DNA of 26,237 nucleotides from an uncultured Blautia sp. (GTDB taxonomy: Bacteria; Bacillota; Clostridia; Lachnospirales; Lachnospiraceae): NCBI GenBank assembly GCA_900551715.1, contig URXG01000030.1:1-26237 (forward strand), read 5' to 3'. The translations under genes and the position numbers were made by a program. The notes under the pieces were generated by a model that had not been told where the DNA came from, searched no databases, and saw only the letters and a list, made by a program, of their open reading frames with translations. Positions 15,277 through 23,205 of the stretch are shown one piece after another; positions within the stretch are counted from its first letter, which is position 1; each line of letters begins with the position of its first letter.

Positions 15277-16332
15277 ATGGTAACAGAAAGAGTTTTCGGG
15301 AAACTTCCCAATGGAGAAGAAATCAAAATCTTTCATCTGGAAAACAAAACAGGAGCATATGCAGAAGTACTGCAGTATGGAGCAATTCTGGTTAAGCTCT
15401 GTGTGCCGGACAGGAACGGAGAACTGAGAGATGTAGTTCTTGGATATGATGACCTTAAAAGTTATGAAGCCAATGGATGCTTCTTTGGTGCCACCATCGG
15501 ACGAAGTGGCAACCGTATTGCAAATTCCAGATTCATACTGGACGGAAAAGAAGTCAGACTTACCCCCAATGAAGGACCAAACAATCTTCACAGTGGTCCG
15601 GATGGGTTTGAAAAGAAAGTCTGGAACTGTGAGATTATTTCTCAGGAGGACAGCACCGTATGTTTTACAAGAATCAGTCCTGATGGTGAGAACGGATATC
15701 CGGGAGAATTTCAGATATTTGTTTATTATGAATTCACAGACGAAAACGAACTTCGGATCGTCTACAGAGGAGCCTGTGATCAGACAACTGTTGCCAACTG
15801 CACCAACCATTCCTACTTTAACCTGAATGGAGAGGGAAGCGGTACTGCTATGGATCAGTATCTGACAATCCATGCACAGCAGTATACGCCTGTTGGAGAA
15901 GGATCTATTCCTTTAGGCGAGAATGTACCGGTAGAGGGTACTCCTATGGATTTCCGCAAGCCCAAAAAGATCGGACAGGATATAGAAGCTGATTTCCGGC
16001 AGCTGAAACTGACAGCAGGATATGACCATAATTATGTAACTGATGATTACCATAAAGGCTTCCGAAGAGAAGTAGCACATGCCTGGTCAGAAGAGTCCGG
16101 TATTGATATGAAAGTTTTCACAGACTGTCCGGGAGTACAGTTCTATGCAGCGAACTTCGTAGAAAATGAAGTTGGTAAGAACGGACATATTTACAACCGT
16201 CGGGAAGCTTTTTGCCTGGAAACTCAGACAGAGCCCAATGCTGTAAATGTTGAAGCGTTCCATTCTCCGATTCTGAAGGCAGGAGAGAGATACTACTCTG
16301 AGACTATTTATAAATTCTCCATTCATCAATAA
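15277..16332 (+). CDS. galM: aldose 1-epimerase (mutarotase)
   Basis: Interconverts alpha and beta anomers of galactose or glucose at the entry to the Leloir pathway. The 351-aa beta-sandwich protein has GATIGRSGNRIA near residues 71-82, NNLHSGPDGF with one active-site histidine, TNHSYFNLNGEG with the other (His178), TAGYDHNY, and the C-terminal catalytic glutamate in CLETQTEPNAVN. ATG 15277 has AGGAGG 7 nt upstream; an upstream in-frame ATG at 15211 lies in the terminator hairpin and is rejected. No gal kinase or transferase gene is adjacent. Confidence 0.95.
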   Translation: MVTERVFGKLPNGEEIKIFHLENKTGAYAEVLQYGAILVKLCVPDRNGELRDVVLGYDDLKSYEANGCFFGATIGRSGNRIANSRFILDGKEVRLTPNEGPNNLHSGPDGFEKKVWNCEIISQEDSTVCFTRISPDGENGYPGEFQIFVYYEFTDENELRIVYRGACDQTTVANCTNHSYFNLNGEGSGTAMDQYLTIHAQQYTPVGEGSIPLGENVPVEGTPMDFRKPKKIGQDIEADFRQLKLTAGYDHNYVTDDYHKGFRREVAHAWSEESGIDMKVFTDCPGVQFYAANFVENEVGKNGHIYNRREAFCLETQTEPNAVNVEAFHSPILKAGERYYSETIYKFSIHQ

Positions 16333-16346
16333 ATTTTAACACCGAT

Positions 16347-16374
16347 TCATTTTTTCTGGTTTTCCTCATATAAT
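16347..16374 (+). promoter_or_regulatory. sigma-E-like sporulation promoter of spoIID
   Basis: TCATTTT (16347-16353), 13 nt, CATATAAT (16367-16374). These compare well with the mother-cell sigma-E pattern (about kmATATT, 13-14 nt, CATACAnT), and spoIID is a sigma-E gene in Bacillus. Transcription would start at or beside the ATG at 16380, giving a leaderless message. The same bases also read as a sigma-A -10 (TATAAT, 16369-16374) with a poor -35. Confidence 0.55.
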
Positions 16375-16402
16375 TTTATATGAAGAAAACCAGATTTTTT
16401 TT
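16355..16402 (+). terminator. long terminator of galM overlapping the spoIID start
   Basis: TCTGGTTTTC (16355-16364) pairs with GAAAACCAGA (16385-16394) and TCATATAA (16366-16373) pairs with TTATATGA (16376-16383). Eight T residues follow. The right arm contains the spoIID ATG and codons 2-5. Confidence 0.88.
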
Positions 16403-17600
16403 AGGACATTTATGGATACTTTTGATGGTATCAGGCAGGATTCCTGCCATGCCTGTTATGGCAGCGGAAGGACAGGGACCAGTGATGGTCCGAGTGTTGC
16501 TGACAGATACAGATTTTCATTCTGTATATCATCCGTCAGTTACAGTTTTTTATGATGAAAAAGAATATACCTGGACAGAGGAGCAACTGAAAAAAACAGG
16601 GGAAACCATTCACATTCCGGAACAAAAAGAAGGAATTCAAATCCTCAGTATAGAGAGACAACAGGGAAATCCTGTATACAGAGGAACACTGGATATCCAG
16701 TGGAAGTCAGAGGGGCTGATTCTGGTGAACAAACTTCCTCTGGAAGAATATCTCTGTTCGGTAGTTCCGGGAGAAATGCCTGCCAGTTATGAAGGAGAAG
16801 CGCTGAAAGCACAGGCTGTCTGTGCTCGAACTTATGCCTGGAAACAGATTCAGCAGCAAAATCTTGACGAATATGGAGCAGACGTAGACGACAGTGTAAA
16901 CTATCAGGTTTATGGGAATTCACAGCCTCAGGTTTCTACTACAGAGGCAGTCAACGCTACAGAGGACAGGATCATCACCCAGAATGGAGAAGCTGTGGAG
17001 GCATATTATTTTTCTACTTCTGCAGGTGTGACAGCTACAGATGAGATCTGGGGTGCAGAAACAGCAGCTCCCTATCTGAAAAGTGTACCCTGCAGATTTG
17101 ATGAAAATATGCCATGGAGCAGGTGGCATGTAAAGATTCCCTGGGAAATCCTTGCAGAGAGGGCGGCAAAAGTAACAGGAGAAAAAGGCAAACTTCTCAG
17201 CCTGTCAGCAGAAAAGACAGATCAGAATGGGGCAGTAACAGGACTTCGTGTAATAACAGAGACAACGTCAGTCCTTTTGGAAAATGAACATACGATCAGA
17301 GAATTCCTGTCTCCGGAAGGCCTGGATATTACAGAAAAAGATGGTACTGTTACCAGCGGAGGACCTCTTCTTCCCAGTGCTTTTATCCAGATAGAGGAAG
17401 ACGGAAAAGAAGTGACCATTACAGGCAAGGGGTATGGACATGGTGTGGGGATGAGCCAGAACGGAGCCAACGCAATGGCAAAAGAAGGCTATTCCTGGCA
17501 GGAAATCCTGAATTATTTTTTCCGAAATATAGAGATTCAGGATATGAAACCACTGGACTCCCAGACAATAACAGAAAATAACCGAAACTTGTCACCATAG
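16380..17600 (+). CDS. spoIID: SpoIID/LytB-domain stage II sporulation protein
   Basis: In Bacillus SpoIID is a membrane-bound lytic transglycosylase that thins septal peptidoglycan during engulfment with SpoIIP and SpoIIM. The 406-aa protein begins with a signal peptide or anchor (MKKTRFF, hydrophobic to about residue 29, AMPVMAA). The SpoIID core has LPLEEYLCSVVPGEMPASYE with the catalytic glutamate in GEMP (about Glu132), ALKAQAVCARTYA, STSAGVTAT, and the C-terminal GYGHGVGMSQNGA motif. No Shine-Dalgarno sequence precedes ATG 16380. ATG 16425 would shorten the n-region and lose the lysines, so 16380 is preferred. Some SpoIID/LytB proteins have non-sporulation roles. Confidence 0.88.
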   Translation: MKKTRFFLGHLWILLMVSGRIPAMPVMAAEGQGPVMVRVLLTDTDFHSVYHPSVTVFYDEKEYTWTEEQLKKTGETIHIPEQKEGIQILSIERQQGNPVYRGTLDIQWKSEGLILVNKLPLEEYLCSVVPGEMPASYEGEALKAQAVCARTYAWKQIQQQNLDEYGADVDDSVNYQVYGNSQPQVSTTEAVNATEDRIITQNGEAVEAYYFSTSAGVTATDEIWGAETAAPYLKSVPCRFDENMPWSRWHVKIPWEILAERAAKVTGEKGKLLSLSAEKTDQNGAVTGLRVITETTSVLLENEHTIREFLSPEGLDITEKDGTVTSGGPLLPSAFIQIEEDGKEVTITGKGYGHGVGMSQNGANAMAKEGYSWQEILNYFFRNIEIQDMKPLDSQTITENNRNLSP

Positions 17601-17651
17601 AGAAATCATGGTATGATAACAGAAATATATCTGACCGTTGGGAGAATATAT

Positions 17652-18551
17652 ATGGAAACAAAAAGAGATAAAGGCAAGATTCAGATCCTCCTTGGTTTTG
17701 CAGATCGAATAAAGGACGATCATATCGGAGCTTATGCTGCACAGTCCGCATACTTTTTGATCATGTCATTTATTCCCTTTATTCTTGTGCTGACAGCCAT
17801 AGTGCAGTATACACCTCTTACTTACAAAGTTATCAGACAGGCGATACTTGGCTTTGTGCCGGATAACCTTCAGGATTTTGTACTGAAGATCATTGCAGAG
17901 GTCTTTACCAAAAGTGCCACAGTGCTTCCTATTTCCGGACTTTTTGCATTATGGTCTTCCGGGAAGGGCATGATGTCCCTGATCGCAGGGTTGAATACCA
18001 TTTATCATGTAAAAGAAACACGAAATTGGCTGATCAACAGAATCTATTCTGTATTGTATATGTTTCTGTTTGTAATAGCACTGGTCACCAGCCTTTTACT
18101 GTTAGTTATGGGTAACCGTATTCATTCCATACTGGCAGTCCATATGCCTCTCATTGGCAAGGTGATCGGCAGAATACTGAATGCCAAGACTTTTCTTGTG
18201 TTTGTAGTGCTTTTTCTGGTATTCCTTGTATTGTACAGATATCTGCCAAACAGGAAAGCATCTCTGAAGAGTCAGGTGCCGGGAGCTTTTATTATAGCAG
18301 TGGCATGGTCATTGTTTTCCTATTTCTTTTCTCTGTATTTTACATTTTTTCCGAATTTCAGCAATATGTACGGAAGCCTTTCTGCACTGATCATGGTCAT
18401 GTTGTGGCTTTATGTGTGCATGAATCTTCTATTGTACGGTGCAGAGATCAATGCCTATTTTGAGAATCAGTTCCGTCAGGCACAGGTGACAGTATGGCAG
18501 ACAATAAAAAAACAGCTTGACAGATTTTTGCCTCTGTGGCATCATAAATAA
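17652..18551 (+). CDS. YihY/BrkB-family membrane protein
   Basis: A 299-aa integral membrane protein with about six hydrophobic helices and the family's typical opening AYAAQSAYFLIMSFIPFIL. It also has the GLFALWSSGKGMMSLIAGLNTIYHV segment and a C-terminal YGSLSALIMVMLWLYVCMNLLLYGAEINA. The family was once misnamed ribonuclease BN; its biochemical role is unsettled. ATG 17652 with GGGAG 7 nt upstream is chosen over ATG 17613, which has no ribosome site. It lies 51 nt after spoIID with no terminator between, so the two may share a transcript. Confidence 0.88.
   Translation: METKRDKGKIQILLGFADRIKDDHIGAYAAQSAYFLIMSFIPFILVLTAIVQYTPLTYKVIRQAILGFVPDNLQDFVLKIIAEVFTKSATVLPISGLFALWSSGKGMMSLIAGLNTIYHVKETRNWLINRIYSVLYMFLFVIALVTSLLLLVMGNRIHSILAVHMPLIGKVIGRILNAKTFLVFVVLFLVFLVLYRYLPNRKASLKSQVPGAFIIAVAWSLFSYFFSLYFTFFPNFSNMYGSLSALIMVMLWLYVCMNLLLYGAEINAYFENQFRQAQVTVWQTIKKQLDRFLPLWHHK
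18517..18545 (+). promoter_or_regulatory. probable promoter of the pheST T-box transcript
   Basis: TTGACA (18517-18522), 17 nt, CATCAT (18540-18545), lying inside the last codons of yihY. The start would be near 18552, just before the T-box stem I. Confidence 0.5.
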
Positions 18552-18555
18552 AGAT

Positions 18556-18796
18556 GAAAAGCTGTGAAGGCGTTTCAGGAGACTGTTTTCTTACAGAGAG
18601 AGGGAGTCATCGGCTGTAAGCCCCCTTAAGTTCAGACAGTTTCTCAGTTTCCCGCCGGAGCTCTGTTTCTGAACTTTCAGTAGGAAACGGCGTTGATGCG
18701 CGTTAAGCATAACCAAGTGTCTGTACTTATCCAGTACAGGAAACAGGGTGGTACCGCGGTTATATATCCGTCCCTTTGATGAGGGGCGGTTTTCTT
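18556..18796 (+). promoter_or_regulatory. T-box riboswitch, phenylalanine type
   Basis: The conserved T-box sequence AGGGTGGTACCGCG is at 18745-18758. Its TGGT can pair with the uncharged tRNA end ACCA, matching a discriminator A. A terminator follows: CCGTCCC (18768-18774) with GGGGCGG (18783-18789), then TTTTCTTTT. The likely specifier codon is TTC at 18676-18678, just before AGTAGG, which fits tRNA-Phe. Uncharged tRNA-Phe would stabilise the antiterminator and switch on pheS and pheT. Confidence 0.93.
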
Positions 18797-18834
18797 TTGC
18801 AAAAAATCATATGAAAATAAGGAGAGATTAAACT

Positions 18835-19860
18835 ATGGATATGAAGGAAAAACTTCAGGAACTGGCAGAAGCAGCCAGAAAAAGGATCGAAGAATCAGAT
18901 GGTCCTGAAAGACTGAATGAAGTAAAAGTAGCTTATCTTGGCAAAAAAGGTGAGCTGACAGCTATCTTAAAGAGCATGAAAGATGTAGCTCCGGAAGACC
19001 GTCCGAAAGTAGGACAGATGGTCAACGAAACAAGAGTAAAGATCGAAGCTCATCTGGAAGAGACCAGAAAGAAACTGGAAGAAGCAGTAAGAGAAGAAAA
19101 AATGAAAGCAGAAGTGATCGACGTTACACTTCCTGCAAAGAAATCCATGATCGGTCATCGTCATCCCAACAGCATTGCTCTGGATGAAGTAGAAAGAATC
19201 TTTATCGGTATGGGTTATGAAGTTGTTGAAGGACCGGAAGTAGAGTATGCTGACTATAACTTTACAAAACTGAACATTCCGGAAGACCATCCGGCAAGAG
19301 ACGAACAGGATACTTTCTTCATTAACGATTCTATCCTTCTCCGTTCTCAGACTTCACCGGTACAGGCGCGTACCATGGAAAAAGGCAAATTGCCTATCCG
19401 TATGATCGCACCTGGACGTGTATTCCGTTCTGACGAAGTAGATGCTACACATTCTCCTTCTTTCCATCAGATCGAAGGTCTTGTTATTGACAAGAATATT
19501 ACCTTTGCAGACCTTAAGGGAACACTGGAAGAGTTTGCAAAAGAGCTTTTCGGACCGGAAACAAAGACAAAATTCAGACCACATCACTTCCCATTCACAG
19601 AGCCAAGTGCAGAGGTGGATGTATCCTGCTTCAAGTGCGGCGGTAAAGGATGCCGTTTCTGTAAAGGTTCCGGCTGGATCGAAATCCTGGGATGTGGAAC
19701 TGTTCATCCGAACGTTCTCCGTATGTGTGGCATTGATCCTGATGAATACACAGGATTTGCTTTTGGTGTAGGTCTTGAGAGAATTGCACTTCTGAAATAC
19801 GAAATCGACGACATGAGACTTCTCTACGAGAATGATATCAGATTTTTAAAACAGTTTTAA
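18835..19860 (+). CDS. pheS: phenylalanine--tRNA ligase alpha subunit
   Basis: Catalytic subunit of the (alpha-beta)2 enzyme that charges tRNA-Phe. The 341-aa protein has an N-terminal coiled-coil arm (about 1-90), then the class-II catalytic domain. The latter has IGHRHPNSI, motif 2 GRVFRSDEVDATHSPSFHQIEG and motif 3 FGVGLERIALLKY near the end. A four-cysteine cluster (FKCGGKGCRFCKGSGW) lies in the late catalytic domain; I recall similar clusters in some Firmicute PheS. AAGGAG is 10 nt before ATG 18835. It is controlled by the T-box leader and followed by pheT after 107 nt. Confidence 0.97.
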   Translation: MDMKEKLQELAEAARKRIEESDGPERLNEVKVAYLGKKGELTAILKSMKDVAPEDRPKVGQMVNETRVKIEAHLEETRKKLEEAVREEKMKAEVIDVTLPAKKSMIGHRHPNSIALDEVERIFIGMGYEVVEGPEVEYADYNFTKLNIPEDHPARDEQDTFFINDSILLRSQTSPVQARTMEKGKLPIRMIAPGRVFRSDEVDATHSPSFHQIEGLVIDKNITFADLKGTLEEFAKELFGPETKTKFRPHHFPFTEPSAEVDVSCFKCGGKGCRFCKGSGWIEILGCGTVHPNVLRMCGIDPDEYTGFAFGVGLERIALLKYEIDDMRLLYENDIRFLKQF

Positions 19861-19967
19861 CTTGCACAACAGAAAGGAAACGCGAGTGTAACGAGCATTT
19901 AAATTCTGAACTTAGTATTTCGGAATCTGAAATTAAGCTTTGAATATAAGAAAGGTGGAAATAAAAA

Positions 19968-22385
19968 ATGAATACTTCAATGTCCTGGATCAAAATGTAT
20001 GTGCCGGATCTGGATGTTACAGCACAGGAATATACAGATGCAATGACTCTGACAGGAACAAAAGTAGAAGGCTTTGAAAAACTGGATGCTGACCTTGAAA
20101 ACATTGTCATCGGTCAGATTGAAAAAATAGAAAAACACCCGGATGCAGACAAACTGATCATCTGCCAGGTAAATGTAGGCAGCGAAACTGTACAGATCGT
20201 TACCGGTGCTCCTAATGTAAAAGAAGGGGACAAAGTGCCTGTAGTTCTGGATGGTGGACGTGTAGCCGGCGGACATGACGGAAAGAAGACCCCAGGTGGC
20301 ATCAAAATCAAAAAAGGCAAACTCCGTGGTGTGGAATCCTGTGGTATGATGTGTTCCATCGAAGAACTGGGAAGCACAAGAGAAATGTACCCGGAAGCAC
20401 CGGAATACGGTATCTACATTTTCCCGGAAGATGCAGTTGTAGGAGAAAGTGCAATCAAAGCACTGGGACTGGATGATGTTGTTTTTGAATACGAGATCAC
20501 ATCCAATCGTGTAGACTGTTATGGCGTGCTCGGCATTGCCAGAGAAGCAGCAGCAACTTTTGATAAGAAATTCATACCTCCTGTAGTAAAAGAAACAGGA
20601 AATGACGAAAAAGCATCTGACTATGTGAAAGTCACTGTAGAAGATCCAGAGCTTTGCCCAAGATATACTGCAAGAGTTGTCAAAAATGTCAAGATCGGAC
20701 CTTCCCCGAAATGGATGCAGAGATGCCTGGCTTCCAATGGCATCCGCCCGATTAATAACTTGGTAGATATTACCAATTATGTAATGGAAGAATATGGACA
20801 GCCAATGCATGCCTATGATCTGGATACCATCGAAGGTCACGAGATTGTAGTACGTCGTGCAAAAGACGGTGAGACTTTTGTAACACTGGACGGACAGGAA
20901 CGTACCATGGACAAAGATGTACTTATGATCTGTGACGGCAAAAAAGCTGTTGGTATTGCAGGAATCATGGGTGGCGAGAACTCCATGATCACAGACAATG
21001 TTCATACTGTACTTTTTGAAGCTGCATGCTTCAACGGAACAAACATCCGTCTTTCTTCCAAGAGAATCGGACTTCGTACAGATGCATCTGGAAAATTTGA
21101 AAAAGGTCTGGATCCTAACAATGCAAAAGCAGCCATTGATCGTGCATGCCAGCTGATGGAAGAACTGGGAGCAGGTGAAGTTGTAGGCGGTATCGTAGAT
21201 GTCTGCAATGAAGTGAGAGAGCCATCCAGAGTACCATTTGAGCCGGAACGTATCAATGGACTTCTGGGAACAGATCTTACAAAAGAAGAAATGATCGCAT
21301 ACCTTGCAAAAGTAGAACTTGTTTATGATCCGGAGACAAATGAGATTGTAGCACCTACTTTCCGCCAGGATATTCACTGTATGGCAGACGTGGCAGAGGA
21401 AGTTGCCAGGTTCTTCGGATATGACAAGATTCCGACCACACTTCCTACAGGAGAAGCTACTACAGGAAGACTTCCGTTCAAACTCCGTATTGAACAGATC
21501 GCAAGAGATATTGCAGAATACTGTGGATTCTCAGAAGGCATGAGCTATTCCTTTGAAAGCCCGAAAGTATTTGACAAACTTCGTATTCCGGAGGACAGCG
21601 ATCTCCGCAAAGTCATCACCATCAGCAATCCTCTGGGAGAAGACTACAGTGTAATGCGTACCACCACTCTGAACGGTATGCTTTCTTCCCTGGCAACCAA
21701 CTACAACAGAAGAAATAAAGATGTACGTCTCTATGAGATTGGCAAAGTATATCTTCCAAAAGCACTTCCTCTTACAGAACTTCCAGATGAGAGAGTTCAT
21801 TTTACGCTGGGAATGTACGGTGCAGGTGACTTCTTTGATATGAAGGGTGTATGCGAAGAATTCTTCGAAAAAGTCGGAATGAAAAAGAAACCTCATTATA
21901 CACCGGACAGCAACAAAACTTACCTTCATCCTGGCAGACAGGCAAACATCGTATATGAAGGTAAAGTCGTAGGTTATCTTGGAGAGGTACATCCTCTGGT
22001 AGCAGATAACTACGGAATCGGTGACAGAGCTTACGTTGCAGTGATCGATATCAAAGATATTCTTGAATTCTGCAGCTTCAACCACAAATTCACCGGCATT
22101 GCCAAATATCCGGCAGTTACCAGAGATCTGAGTATGGTTGTTCCGAAAAAAGTTCTTGCAGGACAGATCGAAGATGTTTTGGTACAGAGAGGCGGAAAGA
22201 TCCTGGAATCCTATCAGCTCTTTGATATTTATGAAGGAGCACAGATCAAAACTGGATATAAATCCATGGCATATTCTGTTGTATTCAGAGATCATGACAA
22301 GACCCTGGAAGAAGCAGAGATCACAGCAGCAATGAAGAAGATCCTCAACGGTCTTACAGATCTTGGAATCGAGCTGAGAAGCTGA
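19968..22385 (+). CDS. pheT: phenylalanine--tRNA ligase beta subunit
   Basis: The large subunit contributes tRNA binding and editing of mischarged tyrosine. The 805-aa protein has the EMAP-II-like tRNA-binding domain near residues 40-150 (VIGQIEKIEKHPDADKL, LRGVESCGMMCS). It is followed by the B3/B4 editing region (ITSNRVDCYGVLGIAREAAA, RPINNLVDITNYVM), the B5 domain, a core catalytic-like domain and the C-terminal ferredoxin-like anticodon-binding domain (KYPAVTRDLSMVVP onward). An AAAGGTGG ribosome site precedes ATG 19968. The 107-nt gap after pheS has no terminator. The stop shares a base with the next start (TGATG). Confidence 0.97.
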   Translation: MNTSMSWIKMYVPDLDVTAQEYTDAMTLTGTKVEGFEKLDADLENIVIGQIEKIEKHPDADKLIICQVNVGSETVQIVTGAPNVKEGDKVPVVLDGGRVAGGHDGKKTPGGIKIKKGKLRGVESCGMMCSIEELGSTREMYPEAPEYGIYIFPEDAVVGESAIKALGLDDVVFEYEITSNRVDCYGVLGIAREAAATFDKKFIPPVVKETGNDEKASDYVKVTVEDPELCPRYTARVVKNVKIGPSPKWMQRCLASNGIRPINNLVDITNYVMEEYGQPMHAYDLDTIEGHEIVVRRAKDGETFVTLDGQERTMDKDVLMICDGKKAVGIAGIMGGENSMITDNVHTVLFEAACFNGTNIRLSSKRIGLRTDASGKFEKGLDPNNAKAAIDRACQLMEELGAGEVVGGIVDVCNEVREPSRVPFEPERINGLLGTDLTKEEMIAYLAKVELVYDPETNEIVAPTFRQDIHCMADVAEEVARFFGYDKIPTTLPTGEATTGRLPFKLRIEQIARDIAEYCGFSEGMSYSFESPKVFDKLRIPEDSDLRKVITISNPLGEDYSVMRTTTLNGMLSSLATNYNRRNKDVRLYEIGKVYLPKALPLTELPDERVHFTLGMYGAGDFFDMKGVCEEFFEKVGMKKKPHYTPDSNKTYLHPGRQANIVYEGKVVGYLGEVHPLVADNYGIGDRAYVAVIDIKDILEFCSFNHKFTGIAKYPAVTRDLSMVVPKKVLAGQIEDVLVQRGGKILESYQLFDIYEGAQIKTGYKSMAYSVVFRDHDKTLEEAEITAAMKKILNGLTDLGIELRS

Positions 22386-22999
22386 TGAAACTTTATATTG
22401 TACGTCATGGGGAGACAACCTGGAATGCACTTCACAAAGTTCAGGGCTCCGCAAACATTCCTCTTGCAGAAAAAGGGATTCAGCTGGCTGCCAGAACAGG
22501 GCAGGCACTGAAAGATGTCCCTTTTGATGTCTGCTTTACCAGCCCTCTGCAGCGGGCAAGACAGACAGCAGAACTTATTCTGGGAGACCGCAAAGACAAA
22601 ATCCCCATGATTTTTGACAAAAGAATTCAGGAAATCAACTTCGGTGATCTGGAAGGGGTTGTGTGCAAGGATCAGAAAGGAAATTTCCTGAATGAACAAA
22701 TGAAGCTTTTTTTTACGGATCCCCTGAAATTTCAGAGACCGGAACATGGTGAAGATATTCAGGACATCCTGAAAAGGACCAGAGAGTTCTGGCTGGAAAA
22801 AATATCAGATCCGGTTCTTCAGGACAAAACAGTCCTGATAGCTTCTCATGGATGTGCAGTGCGGGCACTCCTTCAGAATATTTATCAGGATCCGGAACAT
22901 TTCTGGCATGGCTGCGTTCCGCCTAACTGCAGCATTAACCTTGTAGAAGTAAAAAATGGAGAAGCAGTTTTTCTTGAGGAAGACAAAGTATATGCATAA
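22385..22999 (+). CDS. histidine phosphatase family protein (phosphoglycerate mutase-like)
   Basis: A 204-aa cytoplasmic protein of the RHG superfamily. The catalytic phospho-histidine is in YIVRHGETTWN (His8), the acidic residue lies in EINFGDLEG, and the second histidine is in IASHGCAVRALLQ. Members include cofactor-dependent phosphoglycerate mutases, alpha-ribazole phosphatase and many broad phosphatases; the short length and local context do not fix a substrate. It is translationally coupled to pheT and followed by a terminator, so it is the last gene of the T-box transcript. Confidence 0.9.
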   Translation: MKLYIVRHGETTWNALHKVQGSANIPLAEKGIQLAARTGQALKDVPFDVCFTSPLQRARQTAELILGDRKDKIPMIFDKRIQEINFGDLEGVVCKDQKGNFLNEQMKLFFTDPLKFQRPEHGEDIQDILKRTREFWLEKISDPVLQDKTVLIASHGCAVRALLQNIYQDPEHFWHGCVPPNCSINLVEVKNGEAVFLEEDKVYA

Positions 23000-23005
23000 T
23001 ATAAG

Positions 23006-23040
23006 AGCAGTTCTGGAGCATGGCTTCAGGGCTGCTTTTT
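23006..23040 (+). terminator. intrinsic terminator of the pheST operon
   Basis: AGCAG (23006-23010) pairs with CTGCT (23032-23036) outside an inner stem CTGGAGC-ATG-GCTTCAG, followed by a T run. Confidence 0.8.
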
Positions 23041-23076
23041 GCCGTTTCTGTGTAAATTTTATGTAACTGTTCACAG

Positions 23077-23103
23077 GTTACTGTGAAGGTCGTGAACAGT
23101 AAC
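23077..23103 (+). repeat. 27-nt palindromic repeat, copy 4
   Basis: A perfect copy: GTTACTGT, centre GAAGGTCGTGA, ACAGTAAC. Just upstream, ACTGTTCAC (23066-23074) can also pair with GTGAACAGT (23092-23100), so two exclusive hairpins are possible. An open frame reading from GTG 23083 begins inside this repeat, which argues against that start. Confidence 0.85.
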
Positions 23104-23160
23104 GATTTTATTGTGACAGGTGGGGAAAGTGGAGAAAACAGCTTGTTACACAGAAAATGG

Positions 23161-23192
23161 TATGATAAGATAAGAAATGCCAAAAAGGCATT
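23161..23192 (+). promoter_or_regulatory. extended -10 promoter and 5' hairpin of the motor module
   Basis: TATGAT (23161-23166) is preceded by TGG, an extended -10, with no good -35. A perfect hairpin AATGCC-AAAAA-GGCATT (23176-23192) would sit at the very 5' end of the message and ends directly before the AAGGAGG ribosome site at 23193-23199. Confidence 0.5.
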
Positions 23193-23205
23193 AAGGAGGC
23201 TGATT

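Noticed and set aside
19977..21377. A 466-codon open frame on the minus strand inside pheT
   Set aside because: It is fully antisense to a well-conserved synthetase gene, is rich in Cys, Phe and His as expected of a shadow frame, and has no recognisable domain.
23083..23205. A GTG start giving a 41-residue longer ZorA-like protein
   Set aside because: The GTG lies inside a dispersed palindrome and has no ribosome site; ATG 23206 has AAGGAGG at ideal spacing and begins a normal membrane helix.
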